Assembly: GCA_965153455.1 (NCBI GenBank)
Contig: OZ234496.1
Coordinates: forward strand, 5,279,207-5,343,206
From: Sphagnum compactum
Taxonomy: Eukaryota; Bryophyta; Sphagnopsida; Sphagnales
Reading direction: 5' to 3'
Length of the DNA stretch: 64,000 nucleotides
Part shown: one piece after another, positions 1 to 12,694 of the stretch
Layout: each line of letters begins with the position of its first letter
Position numbering within the stretch: the stretch's first letter is position 1
Program-made: the position numbers and the translations under genes
The notes under the pieces: model-generated
The model's input: the letters and a program-made list of their open reading frames with translations, nothing else
Told to the model about the DNA's origin: nothing
Databases searched by the model: none

Positions 1-65
1 GAAGGCTAGTCCCCTTTGGATCTACTACATCTTTTATTTCGACTCTCAAACCCCTTTGAACTTCT

Positions 66-407
66 AATCTTTGTTTAGGTACAAAAGGTTTTGTGAAACA
101 AGTCAAAGCTAATGATGATGATGATTCACCACAACATCCTGTGCATCATAATCATTTGAGGGATTTGAAGATTGTAGCTAATTTTTTGACAAGCTTGAAG
201 ACTTGGGGTTCTTTTTCTTTGAGTAAGCTCCTTACATCAAAATTTGAAAAATCTAGTTCAACTGGGTCATGCTGTAAAATTTCCATTGATATGGTAGGAA
301 ATTGTTGTTGGCTTGTTGGAAGCTTGAAGGAGTTGCAACTCTTATTTGATATGATGTGTTTTGAAACTTTGATGGTGCAGGCTTTCTATGGGAGATGCTG
401 CATGTAA
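66..407 (+). CDS. Possible 3'-terminal exon of an unrecognised gene entering from the left (partial)
   Basis: An open frame follows a pyrimidine-rich stretch ending in TTTAG near position 78 and runs to a TAA at about 405. It begins TKGFVKQVKAND, then has an acidic DDDD run, a His-rich patch and a Ser/Lys-rich tail. Codon use is less AT-biased than the DNA beyond 1.5 kb, which is weak support for coding. An internal GT at about 295 and a CAG near 380 could make a short last intron. I recognise no family. It may equally be untranslated 3' sequence. No upstream exon is in the window to anchor the frame. Confidence 0.25.
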   Translation, partial: NLCLGTKGFVKQVKANDDDDSPQHPVHHNHLRDLKIVANFLTSLKTWGSFSLSKLLTSKFEKSSSTGSCCKISIDMVGNCCWLVGSLKELQLLFDMMCFETLMVQAFYGRCCM

Positions 408-3400
408 CAAGGAAAGGAAAAGGATTGGCAGAATGGAAGGTGTGTTTGATTTCTCTTGACTCCTTTCCCACATCTCCCTCAATTTATTGAACCATGAATA
501 AATCTCCTTCCACTATTTGAATTATGTAGAACATCAAGTTGTAAAACACCAGAGGAAAAGATACTACTTTGTTTTCACCTTTCCAATACAATTCAGGAGA
601 AGCCTAATAACCTAGTTGAGTTATGAGAGCAAATTAGGAGATTTCATGTGGTGATGCTTCATTGGTATGAGGTTTGGTTGTTGGTTCTTATCATGGATGA
701 AGTTACAATGAAAGTGATGTTCTTGCAAGATGGCTGATATCATTAATGAAGGCATCTTTTGTAAGCATTATTTTTCTGATATATACATTGCCTGCTATTG
801 TTTCAATGTTAAAATCGTCAATAATTTAATTGTCAATTCTAGCAATATAGTGTTTTGCCTGTTTGTACTCAAAGAGGATGTGATGCATACCTGTGCAGTG
901 AATGGATAATTTCCAATGTTTGTCATGTTTTGCAATGGTTGAGGATCCCAATAAATGGAAGCAACCACTACCTGCTCTTGATGTTGTTTATTTTATTGAG
1001 CCTTCTTGAAAGAAGTGGGTTGTGTAGTTTTCAAACACCCCATCTTTCCATCTTTGGTTTTTGGAATGTTGAATCCTAAAAGTTTGTAGAGTCAATCTAG
1101 AAATGGTTATCCTTATGTCTATGTAGTGTGAGGCAAGTCATGTAGGACGTTTCAGGGGAATCACCTCTCTATAAGAAGTCGATACTCAATCCTAGTACAT
1201 GACCTCCTCATTGGCACGACCATAATGACCACAATCACAATGGTTTATTTTTTATGTCATTCTCGTCTCTATTGGATTTGATATCACTTGCAACATTCTT
1301 GATGGCATCTATTGTGACTACATTTGTTTGAAAGTTGGGATTATGCATGGGTCATATACAAGGGAAGTGTGTTGGCATATGGGTATGGCAATGCATCAAT
1401 CGACTTTTCAATTGGTTGCCATTTGCTATTCTGATATCGAAGAAACTTGTCTGCATGCATGGTGGAATTGGAAGGTTAATCAATCATGTGCAACAAATTG
1501 AAACTTTTCAATGGCCCATAACAATGGAAGCTAGCTTTGATGTGTTTACTAATCATTATTTTTAATAATGAGGTTCTTGAATCAACATTAAATAACCTTT
1601 GATTGATCCGGAGCTTTATTCCTTGATCACGGGGTTCTAGTAATGTAATATACCTATAATTATTTATTGTTCATATTTCCCCCATCTTTCCTTAAGAACT
1701 TATGAAATTTATCATAAATCCACCATATGTTGTTTCAAGAAATAAAAATTGATAAGTGAAACCCATTATAATACATCGATAAAAACATCAATAATATTTT
1801 TATTTACAAAATAATAATTTTGTATCCTTTTTAAATGAACATATCAAATTTACATAACAAATTTTAAATATAAATTCTCACTTAAAAAGTGAGTTGTAAT
1901 AATTTTTACATATTCATATTAAATGTAAAACAAATATATAATAAAATTTTAATATAAAATATTTTGATAGATGTTCTATCTAATTTATGAATACAATTTT
2001 TGCAAATATAAGGGCACAATTATGAATTTTGAAAATTTTAATATTTCAAATTTAGATTAATGCAACATGACATCAATTCCTAGTAATGGATATTTTATAT
2101 TTACAATCAAGAGAAAAATCAATGTATTTCATTAAAATTTTTATGAACATTGATTTAATATTCAGATAGAAATTTAAATAAATAAAAATAATTATGTTTT
2201 AGGATAAAATTTCAAACTTAGTGATTTAAAAAATGATTTTCATTTATAAACTAAAAAAATCAGGCAAGACTAAAGAGGTTTAGTGATTTTTTCAATTTAA
2301 AGAAATTTTCATATTATGTTTAGAGAAGGAAAAACATGTATTTCCAAAGTAAAATGTGTTTAAAATTTTTTACCACTTTTCTGAAATCAAGTAATTGAGA
2401 CAAATGGCTTTGCCATGAGAACATTGTCCTAAAAAATGTTTTACATGAAATCAATTTAATGGGTTTAGAATTCATTAACCTTACAAAGAGGGGCCAAGCA
2501 AAAGAGAGAAAAAAAACCCTACATGCAAAATTGCATCAAAGTGACATTGAACATTAATTCAAAGGTTTTTATTTTCCTTTTAAAAAACCTAAAGTTATTT
2601 GCCTCATAATTTAACATATTTTGGATTGTTTTGGCCCATCCTCCTCCCCCTTAAAAGTAACCAAACCTCCCCTTTCCCCCACGCCGCCCAAGAAAAAACC
2701 TTTCTAAAATGGAGAAAAAGTCCTTGTTTCCAAACATTCTTCTAAGCGCCTTTAAAAAGATGGAGAAGAAAAAAAATAAAAACCACCCAAAAAACACTTC
2801 ACTCCACCCAAGAAACAATTCTTCAAGGAAAAAAAAGGAAATTTTCACATATAATCTTACGTTATCCCACCCAACTTTAAAAAATAGAAAATTTAGACCT
2901 AAATTTGTAACCTCGTCCATTAAGGGCCACTTTAGACAAGGGTCCAAGGTGTAGGGTCCAATGAAATTGAACAGTCCTATTGGTCAAGAACTTTAAATTG
3001 ATCCCAAGGTCTTTAGATGAAGGTCCAAAACTAAGACAAATCAAATTGTGATTTATCTTACATGGCATCATTTTGGAGGAAAACCAATTGGTTCAGATTA
3101 AAAAAAAGAGGTTAAAAGAGAGCTCGTGGTTTGGAGAACCAAAATGTAAGTTAAGGTTCAAGGTTGTTCATTTTTTGGGTTTTTTGTTTTTTTCCATTAT
3201 TATTTTTTACCCTGTGAAATTGAAAGACATGTTATGGATTGAAGACATTGTTGAGAGCACTTGAGCTCCCCCATTTTTTACCAACTCTAGAGTTGACATG
3301 GTTGGTTTTGTGAATTTTCACAAGGTGGTTGCTAGAAGGTATGCATTTTTAGCTTTTCCAAGTGCACAAAATGGAGGTGAATCAAAAAGTTAGGTAGAAA

Positions 3401-5484
3401 GTGAAGGGTTGAAGCACCAATTTTCACAAGTGGAAAGGGGTTTGGATTTTCAAAAGATTCCTAAATTAGTTCCCATTTCAAATAAGAGAGCACTAAAGAA
3501 GAAGGCGGTTGTGCTAAAAGACAAAGATGAAGAAGGTGAAAAAATTGGGAAAAAGTTGGGTGGATGGTGAAGTATTACATGATAAATTTTGTCATCATCC
3601 TCTAACAATAAAATTCAACTTTGAAACTTTAGTTGTGCATGTCAACACAATTTGATTACAGGTCTGAAATTTATAGCAAGTAAGAGAAAAAAAATTGCAA
3701 AATATTGTATTCAAATTAGATTGATCATTTCAAATTTGTTCAATAGTTACTTGTTGCAATGCAATCACTCAATGCATGGCCATAATAAAAACAAGAGCCA
3801 CCAATATCTTGTGCCTACACTTATCCAATGTGTGTAATAAGAGTAAAAAAATAAAAAAATAGATAAAACCATGCAAGAAAGGAAGAAAAAAAGAGAAAAA
3901 ATCAAAGGCTAACCTAATATTCTCACACGTCAATCACACATTATTGATATTGGACCTTCAAAATTGGATCCCAAGCATTTAAAAACACTCATTGTGCCTA
4001 TGATTTTTTTTAAAAAATGTGAAGAAAGATCCAATTCAAGGTTCAATTTGCTTCAAATTGGTTCCTTCAAAGCTTTGGTGGTCCTTGGAACCTTGGCTTA
4101 ATTGGCCCTAAAGCTCACTTTTCATTCTTCATCCTCTACACTCACTCGCTCAAAATGTGTTCCCACAATGCTTCAATAAGAAAGAAGCCAAAAACAAAAC
4201 AAAACAAAACCAAAAACTCGATTTGAAACATCATAATAAATTTGAAATTTTCTTGGGTGTAGGGTTTCCTTCCTTCCTCCAACATGTTCCCAATTCATGT
4301 TCTTAATGGTGTGTTCAATGTGTGTGTGCCTCACTTCTTGGGCCATCATGCCTTGGGGGGCAAGGACTTAGTATGCAATTCACTTCCTTAAAAAGGAAAC
4401 TTGAGCCTTATGGTCATAGAGATAGGGGATTTCAAAACATAGAATCTATAACAAGAAGTACTTCTTTTAGATTCTTAACCTTAACCTCATTCAAAATTAA
4501 CTAAGGTTACTCAAAATTAGGTTAAAGAGCTTAAAAGAAAGGGAGATGAAGTCTGTTTTCCTTACTCAAAAGTAACTCTGGGTATTTCATAACCACCAGG
4601 TGTGTCAAATGTAACTGCCATTCAAGCTTGTCTTTCAAAGAGACTAAGGTTTGCTCATGAGGGTTTTCTTTCCCTTCTTCCCCTTCCCCCCTCCCCAACA
4701 TGATCCCCAATTTGGGATTTTGTACTCAATCCTTTCCACTCACAAATTGATCTCTTCTGCACCAAATTAGTACGAACTTGAGAAAGAGTCAGCAACAGAT
4801 TATCATCTTTCTGGAACCCTAATCAAATGAAGTAGGTCTCCTTTGTGTTTGTGTTTGGGCTTGTGCATCAAACAAAACACCCCCCACTAGGTTGCCTGGG
4901 TTGTTTGATCTGCACTCTTGTTTTGGGTAGCTGAAGAGACCACCACTACCACCACCACCACCACCCATCATCATCATCATCATCATCATCATGTCTATGA
5001 AAGTAGAGATTCAACTCTTGATTTGAATGAATAATGTGGAGGAGAAATTTTTTTGCCCAACAAGTGAAGTAAGTGAAAGCATGTTGTTGTTGTGTTTGTG
5101 GAAGATTTGAAAGTGTCAATGAGGGTATTGAGTAAGCTCTTCTTCTGTTCTATTGGGGCAACATGTTGCAACTCTAGCTGTGAAAAGCATTAGGGATGAT
5201 GATGCTGCTGATGATGGTGGGAGGATCAAGAAGGGTTTTTGGGGTTTTTTTTTCCCTCAACCTTAGGGATGATTTGGGTCACTATGAAAGCTTCTGATGG
5301 TCAGACAGCTTTAATAGAAAGCTCACAGCAGCTGAAGAGTGCACGGTGATTTGGGTAGTTAGATGAGGGCAACAAAGTTGCTATTGCAAAATGCTTCACC
5401 ATGGTTGCACCACCACACTAGTGTCAAATTCCGTGAGAAACTGTTGCTGCTGCTGCTGCATGAGAGAGGGATTCAAAGTCTATC
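408..5484. other. AT-rich intergenic region and probable upstream region of the phosphatase gene
   Basis: No gene could be supported. From 1.6 to 4.5 kb the sequence is strongly AT-rich with homopolymer runs. A stretch at about 3290-3570 reads as a Lys-rich frame broken by a stop and could be an old pseudogene, but I cannot name it. Between about 4.7 and 5.48 kb base composition becomes more balanced, consistent with promoter and leader of the downstream gene. An (ACC)n(ATC)n microsatellite lies at about 4940-4992. Confidence 0.5.
4940..4992. repeat. Compound (ACC)n/(ATC)n microsatellite
   Basis: ACC/CCA triplets run directly into ATC triplets about 500 bp upstream of the phosphatase start codon, probably in its promoter or leader. 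Confidence 0.85.
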
Positions 5485-8400
5485 ATGGGAGGTAAGCAAT
5501 CCTGCATCCATGATGCTCATGAACTCAGCACCGACCACACCGCCACCACCAATGTGCACAACAAGTGCAGCCATGATAGCTTCCCTGGTAGTGCAGATCA
5601 ATCTTGCTCGGATCAACAAGCTGGTGGTGTTGACAGATCTGCCACCAAATTGCATCGGCGGCAGCAGTGGGCTGTGCAGGTACTTTTGTGAAATGTCAAA
5701 AAAAACTTGTATACATGTGTGAATGGAAAATTCATTTGTGGTTTACAAGGGAAATTCTGCGAGGGAAGGTGACTGAAAATGAATGTAGAATTTTTTTTAA
5801 GCTCTCTTGAAATTATGGAATTGCATGCTGAGATCTTTTGATATATGAGAAGTCAACCCACTATTTAGTCAAAAGCGGGGGTCAATCTATCAACAAAGTT
5901 GAGGATCAACTACACAAAGGGACTCCTAAAAACTGTTGTTTTAGTGTCCTAAATTTGGTGCCCAATTTTGATTTTTTACGTTTGCATTTGTGGGTCTCAA
6001 GGACACTACAAAGTTTGCTGAGAATTCTCTCAGCAAGTCAATCAAAGACTCCATCAAATGCCAGCTTGAAACTTTAATGTCATTCAAGGGATGTAAGTAT
6101 GAAGATTGGCAGCAGCAAAATGGGAAGAGTGCAATTCTGGGCCTCCATAGTAACTGGATTGGCACCAACATATTGGGTACATCCCGGCCATCTGATAAGC
6201 TGATCCAGGAGCACAACATCATTGCTCAGGTCACTGCCCCTTATCTCTGTGTGTCTCTCTCTATGTATTAGAATTCCTATCATGTGATCATGACCCATTT
6301 TGTTGAAATTCAATGGCTACTTGTGTAATTTTTATTTTGGTCCAGTTCAAGCGTTGTGCAATAAGCTGCATCTTCAATCTTCAAGTTCCAGGAGAGCATG
6401 CCAATTGTGGGCCTGGAGTGAAGAACTCCAGTGGCTTCTCGTATACACCCGAGATCTTGATGCAAAACAATTGTGTGTAACCTACCCCCCAGCCAAACCC
6501 TGTCTGTCTCACCCACTGCATTTCATTCTTTGACAGCTCCCTGCATACATCTGGTTTATTATTTAAGAGAGCTGGTTTCTCGGACTGATTGAAAGCTACT
6601 TAACAGTATCTGATCCGCACAAGAAAAAACCAACAGTGCACCCAACATTGAACAGATGAAGATAAAACAAAGTCAGTCCATCCTGGTGCAATTCGTGTTC
6701 ACCTCCAGAGAGTATTTAACCTCAGTCACTTCAGGTACTTACATTTCATGAAGCTCCAGAGAGTTGATTAGCTCCTGAGATTGAAAGAGGGGGAAAGAGG
6801 GTGATAAATTGCAGTGTACTATTACAACTATCCGTGGAGGGACATGCATTGCCCCAGCATGACATTCACCCTTGACATCTGCCAAGTCATGATTTCTCAC
6901 ATTTCTAAGGGAGAAAAGGTACCTACTACCCACCCACCTGATCAATCTTCTGGCCACTGCCATTGATCAATAAGTCCAAAAAAAATATGTTTGATGTTTG
7001 TGATGCAAACTGGATCAAAAGGTGCAATTGGGTCATCCAAACATTAGTTTGCTTCAAATGTTGTGGTCTCTCTTTCACCGCATGCTCCAAAGCTTGCTGT
7101 TGCATTGTTGTTGTGTCTCTGATGAAATAATGAATATGTTGAGAGAATTGGAGCATTGATCAACTAGCTGGTTGATGGATGTGGTGGGCTGGCTGGGGGT
7201 TCCTTGGTGGGATTGGATATGGTTTTGAATCTGGGGGTTTTCTTGGGGAGAATTTTGCAGGTTGCAGTGCACTGTCATTCAGGGCTGGGTGAGCATGCAT
7301 CATTTCTGAGCCTGTTACGACCACTGCCCACCATGCTCTCGCCCCACCTTCCTCTTCCTCTAGTCCACTATCCCTCTTGCCTTTTGCCACCTCTGAAGTC
7401 TGTTGCTACATTGTCTGTTGTCTTAAGGTCTGGAAATCTGCAAGTCCATTTCTAAGAAAAAAAATGCACCAAGAAAAACTTAGCTGCGGATGATGTGAAG
7501 TGATGATGATATATCATTGTTACTACAAATCCACGTGGACATAATTTCTTATAAAGATTGCATGTAGAAGAAACACTAAAGGATTTCTAGAAAGAGACAT
7601 TGATGATGTATAGAGAGAGAAGGGTAGGGTGAGAGGCCCTTCCTTGTTTTGAGGTGCCTAAATATTTGCATGAGGGCAGTAGCCCGAGTGACAGGCACCA
7701 GAAAACAAGGAAGGGCCAACAGCCCTACCCTTCTCCAGTGTAAAAACCTGCCCTCATTTTCACAGGATGTGTGCTTCCACTGTGGAAGATATCTTGCAGT
7801 TTGTAAGATCCCAGAAGATTGTCGCTGAGTTCTTGTACCTGACAATGGTTGTCTAAATACACTAGAAAAATTAGGGTAGGTTTCTACGATGAGAATAATG
7901 TCCAGGAGCACGACTTACTTACTTAACCAAATTGGGTTGCAAATTTAACTGTGGTGGTGTGTTTTTGTTGAACTTAGTTCAAAATCATGTCTGATTTGGG
8001 TGTTCTTGTTATGGTGGGGTTCAGGCCGCACTGGCCTCGTTATTGCTTGCTATCTTGTGTACACCAACCAATGCAAAGGCGCTCAAGAGGTACATACAAA
8101 CAACGATCTGACATAATATCAACTCACATGCACTTGTATGTCATCCATGATTGATGTAGATTTACTCGATTGAGTTAATCATGTGAGTTAATCATGTATC
8201 TTGTCCATGAATTCTGCACTACCCTACAATTTTACATGTCTTGAACAGCTAACATGCAACTGGTTTGCAACTTTATGCATAGGGCAAGGAACGTCTTTGA
8301 AGGCTCTGCCTGGATTTGATGGCCCAGCAAAGGGTGATAGTCCGAGGTTGGGCTCAAGAATCCAAGAAGAGCCAAAAAGTTGTTCACTACCCTGTGGAGA

Positions 8401-9182
8401 AAAAACAAACTTTTCAAATTTGAGGGACCTTACAAAAGTGGAAGATACGTTGTTTTGGGATCTTCCACTTTTGTATGAGGAACCTTACAAAAGTGGAAGA
8501 TATGTTGTTTTGTTTTGGGACCTTCCGCTTTTGTAAGGTCCCTCAAATTTAAAAATGAAATTATGTCAGGGGAGGTGCTTTCAAATACAAAGGCAAATTT
8601 TGAAAAGTTCTTTGTGACAGAACTTCAGATATTCATGATTTCTAATCAGTGAGAGACTTGAGAGCTCCAAAGGGAATATGACTATAATCTACTAAACAAA
8701 TACCTTACATATTTCATTTTCAGAGAAATGTAAATAACATCCTTGAGGGTTGTGACTTGCAGGCGGTGCAAATCGTGCGTGACTATAGGTGTGTAAATTT
8801 TGATCACCCACAAAGCCAAGTTCATTGATGCCTTTGCACACATTGTAGTAACCTAACCTCAAAGGTGATTTTGATGAGGGATATGACTCTAATCTTTGCC
8901 ATGTTTGACAAAACTCTTAGGTTTTTGATCTGATCCTTAGTTTTGGATTCCTTAAGGTCTCTTAAGCCATTCTTGATCCGACCCTTAGACACTATAAAGA
9001 AAGTTGGGTGTACCCTTCTAGGGATAGTACCATCTTTTGTTATTCATGTGACAATTTGAAAAAAATGTGATCCCAATAGATCTGGTTTGTGACACTTAAT
9101 GGGACAACATCTGGACTTGGGTTCGTGAATTGTCAAAATACAAGTTTAACAAAACATGCGATTGTTTGATTGATTGGAATAA

Positions 9183-9223
<41 letters not shown>

Positions 9224-12200
9224 TTTCAGGGGCATGACTGAGTGTATTTATGTTAATTTTCGTTTTTATTTTTTGCAGGCCAGGATCGTTGCAAACCCAT
9301 CATCAAGTGCATCATGTGAAGAATTTTGAGGATTGGTTGGATGATGTGCGAATGATATATGGGCAGCCCAAGCAATACTACACTACGACCAGTCAAGACT
9401 TGAGGGGAATCATGATCAGGCAAAACAAGATTTTGCACGGTCAAGAAGCAAGAGACCTCCGATACATACCCAAGGTATAATAACCAGGGGTGAAAGTCCC
9501 ATAAAGCTATAGTGATTCTTTCTACAATATCCCTTTCATTGGTAGACAAGGTCAACATATTTTTTTTATTGTTAGCCTTTGAATGCTCTAGTAGAAGTAC
9601 GCTAAACCTCCAATGAAAAAAAGGATGCAAGAATTGGAAAATCGCCCCCCTTTTCGGTCTCAAGTCCTGTTTTTGAGATGCTAGTTCATCCTTTGAGAAA
9701 AGGGCATTAGGGTTGAGTTGGCGTCGTTGAATTTGCCACCCCAGATCATAATTTCATGGAATAACCTTGCCTTGCCAATTATGTTGGTTGCCTTGCATAG
9801 CTCGCCTTTAGGAGCTCACATGGTACGTTACCCAACATAATGGGCAAGGCTTGACCATTCCAATGGTACCACAAAAGTCCTACCACAAAAGCAAGCAATA
9901 GAGAGAATTTTAATCCTTGAAAGCCTGAATCAGCAAGTGTTAGACTGTGTTGTCCATGGCAGATAGTGTTTTGGATAATCAATGTCCTCATTGCTAGGAC
10001 AAATTATGAGACGACAAAGAGGGAAACGATTGCGGTTGCATTCATGACCGAACTGGCTTCTGAATTCAAAACTGTGAGGGATTTAGAGTTCATACAAAAT
10101 GTTGCAGAAGCCAAGGTGAAAAGGCACCCCCTTGGGCCCTCCTCACCCATCTTTTTGCAAAACCTCCACAAAACCCCTAATCATATGACATGTTGATGAC
10201 TAAAGTAGCTAGGTAACAAAAAACATTGACATTTTCTTGTTGTACTAGGCCCACATTCTGGGTGTGGATGGATCTATTATTATATTATATTATTTAGCTC
10301 ATGGTGATGTTCTAATGTGAGGTTCCGGGGATGATGAATGGATCATAGTCATCCTACAAACTAAGAAGCTTGTTGCTAACTAATTTTTTGTTTCAAGACT
10401 AAGGGAAGAATTACAAAGAAATGGGCAATTTAAAATGTGACAAAACATTGGTGCAATTTTGGTGATAATTGCAGGATCAATTGAATGCTGGTAAATGGGA
10501 TGGTGTGGAGCGTTTAGACACACAATTGCTAGTGCATCTTTTGATTGATTGGATCCGCCTTTTACAGGTGTGTGTGTGTCTTCCTTCCCCATGCTAACGC
10601 ATTCGAACATCTTGTTTTCAAAGGGTGATCATCTGAACTAGAATGCTCTCCAAAAAGGCAAGTAAAAGAAATGTGATTAGCTTTGATTGGCTAGTCACAA
10701 TGCTTGTTCCATGCTGTGGCATTTATTTACTGAAAATTTCCAAAAGCTCTCTCTGGCCATGCAATTTCATATGGGTCTATGTCAAAAGGTCATAAGTCCA
10801 ATTGAATTCTAGAGGAAATCTGTGTAAAATAAGTTTGGGTCTGTGAGTTTAGTCATCAGGCAAAAGGACCACGCTCCTGAATTGTTGGATTGACAAGTAC
10901 CAATTACAGTGATCCAACTTCACAAGTTATAGTTGTAAATGAATACGAGGGACCATTTTCATTTTGTGATGGGAATGCTGAGCAATTTCATATGGTTTAA
11001 TTTACTATGAGAGTTGAGAGGTTCATTCATTCATCATAATAAATTTTTTTCCAGGAACCAATAGTTCCAGATACAGTTCTGTCTTGGGCTTTAGGACGTG
11101 GAGAAATTGAGGGAGCGATCAAGGAGTTGTCAAAGAGTGGTCAATGTGCTCTTGCCACCATCCAGATCTTAGCCTGTTTTATGTTCCAGGTAACCTTTCT
11201 CTCTGTTTGGTTGTGAATACCCAACCCACTACCCCACTGTAAAATATTAACTATCAAGTATGGTGCCTCAAAAGATTATGTATGTGAATCCATCTTGATA
11301 CTCATTCTCCAAAATTTGAACAAACTTCCAAAGAAACAGAATCGAAAAACCTTTGACTCTGCAAATCCAAATTGCACACAACCAAATTGGTGAAAAATGT
11401 TGCATTATTCAACGTTTCAAATTCAAAATAAACCCATAAGATTCAAGCCAACAGGACTCTGCCATTGGTCTCTTATCAATGACAACCGTATTGGGTGAAC
11501 ATTTCTTGGTCACCAGATTTGAGATTCAATTCAGTGCTGATTTTGTGTGGATGGATGGATGGGTATATCATGGGGGGTCAGTAGATAGTACCAGTTAAGC
11601 CCAGCCTGATTCGGCAACTGTATAGTGGACTGGCTCATGTATTGCTGCACAGATCTGGCCTTGAGAACCCGAAACAAAAAGGATTGGTCTTCCATGTCAA
11701 TAGCATTCACAACCCCCCAATGTTGCCAGGCAGCAGCAGCAACAGCATAGTATATCCTCCACCCACACAGGTCCAGCAGAATCAGCATCCCATGTCAAGT
11801 AACAACATCAAGGTCCATGACTCACCTTCTTTTTCATGGAGAAAGCGTTCTTCTTTGGTTTCGGGAAGGCAATTCAGCCCATACAATGCCTTTAGGCCCT
11901 CACACTTGGAAACAGAATATGGGTTGTTATTGGAAGCTTCAGCTCGGTATTGGATCAAGGAGAAGAAGAAGGCAATTGGATCTGCGGTGGCGGCAGCACA
12001 ACAACAGCGTCTTCTTCTTTTGGCTACCAAGAATGAAGCCACAGACAACTTTTCTGATGGCACCACCATTGATCAAGATAGAATCACCATGGCCACTACT
12101 GCTACTACGCTCTTGGACACTGTTGCAGCAACTGGAGGAGTTACAAAGAAGCTCAAAGAAGCTGGAGCTCACACTAATCATTTAACCCTTTCTGAGGATC

Positions 12201-12694
12201 TGTGGTTACATGAACGTTTGAGCCTGCAATTTGATTCCAGCAGTTTATTAAACTTGCAGGTGAGCTCTCCAGATTCTGCAACATCAGCAAGCTCCAATTC
12301 TAGTAGTACTACCACTGGGATAGCTCGCAACCAGTTCATGTCTATTAGTAGCCAATTTATGCCTGGAACATCATCAATATCAGTAGCAGATATTGCAACC
12401 ATAGGTGGTGGTGGCGGCACTAGTAGTTTTCCTCCTCTTATGAAAAACCCAACTATATTAAAGTTGCCTCCGAAAACCCGCAATCTCTCAATGCCACTGT
12501 ATAGAAGCCTTTGTGGAGAAGACCAATTTGAATTGGAGACTGATGAGCATCAGCATCATCTTCTTCTTCACTCAGTTTTTCCTCATGATCACCATGACCA
12601 TCAACAAATGTGGATTGGCTTGCACTTGACCCCAGTGCCATCAGCTTGTAGAGCTCAATTGAGGCCCATTGCTTCTGGGGCCTGGGGCCCTTAG
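5485..12694 (+). CDS. PTPDC1-like tyrosine/dual-specificity protein phosphatase (12 exons, about 819 aa)
   Basis: Reconstructed exons: 5485-5679, 6002-6229, 6346-6472, 6815-6918, 7261-7288, 8025-8089, 8763-8788, 9279-9474, 9963-10115, 10475-10567, 11055-11189, 11585-12694. All joins keep phase and total 820 codons. Family hallmarks appear in order: ILGLHSNWIGTNILGTSRPS, then NLQVPGEHANCGPG, then YYNYPWRDM with the likely general acid Asp193, then the P-loop VHCHSGLGRTG with nucleophile Cys223 and Arg229, then RPGSLQTHHQ. The P-loop is split by an intron between Gly228 and Arg229. This matches protein tyrosine phosphatase domain-containing protein 1, which removes phosphate from protein Tyr/Ser/Thr and is linked to cilia in animals. 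The 370-codon last exon is a low-complexity Ser/Thr/Gln/His-rich tail. The start codon gives MGGKQSC, a possible N-myristoylation signal. Exon 2 uses an AAG acceptor and exon 12 a TAG acceptor; these two boundaries and the first exon are the least certain. Confidence 0.9.
7618..7734. repeat. Intronic 42-nt-arm hairpin (miRNA-precursor-like)
   Basis: Arms 7618-7659 and 7693-7734 pair over 12 bp, a 5-nt internal loop, 16 perfect bp (GGCCCTTCCTTGTTTT against its complement), a 2-nt mismatch and 7 bp. The loop is 33 nt. It lies in intron 5 of the phosphatase gene. The geometry fits a plant miRNA precursor or a small fold-back element; sequence alone cannot decide. Confidence 0.75.
8416..8550. repeat. 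Fold-back element with 30-bp terminal inverted repeats
   Basis: The terminal arms 8416-8445 and 8521-8550 match at 28 of 30 positions in inverted orientation. Inside are two more copies of the arm core (8461-8475 inverted, 8482-8500 direct), so the 135-bp element is a double hairpin. It lies in intron 6 of the phosphatase gene and carries the core GGGACCTTACAAAA, shared with palindromes near 58.6-58.8 kb. Confidence 0.8.
9185..9217. repeat. (TG)n microsatellite in a phosphatase intron
   Basis: About 16 TG dinucleotides lie just upstream of the acceptor of exon 8 (9279). Confidence 0.9.

Noticed and set aside
2651-2954. Overlapping Phe/Lys-rich frames on both strands
   Set aside because: Composition follows poly-A/poly-T tracts; no coding signal.
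9253-9663. 136-codon minus-strand frame
   Set aside because: Overlaps phosphatase exon 8 and a (TG)n-flanked intron; antisense shadow.
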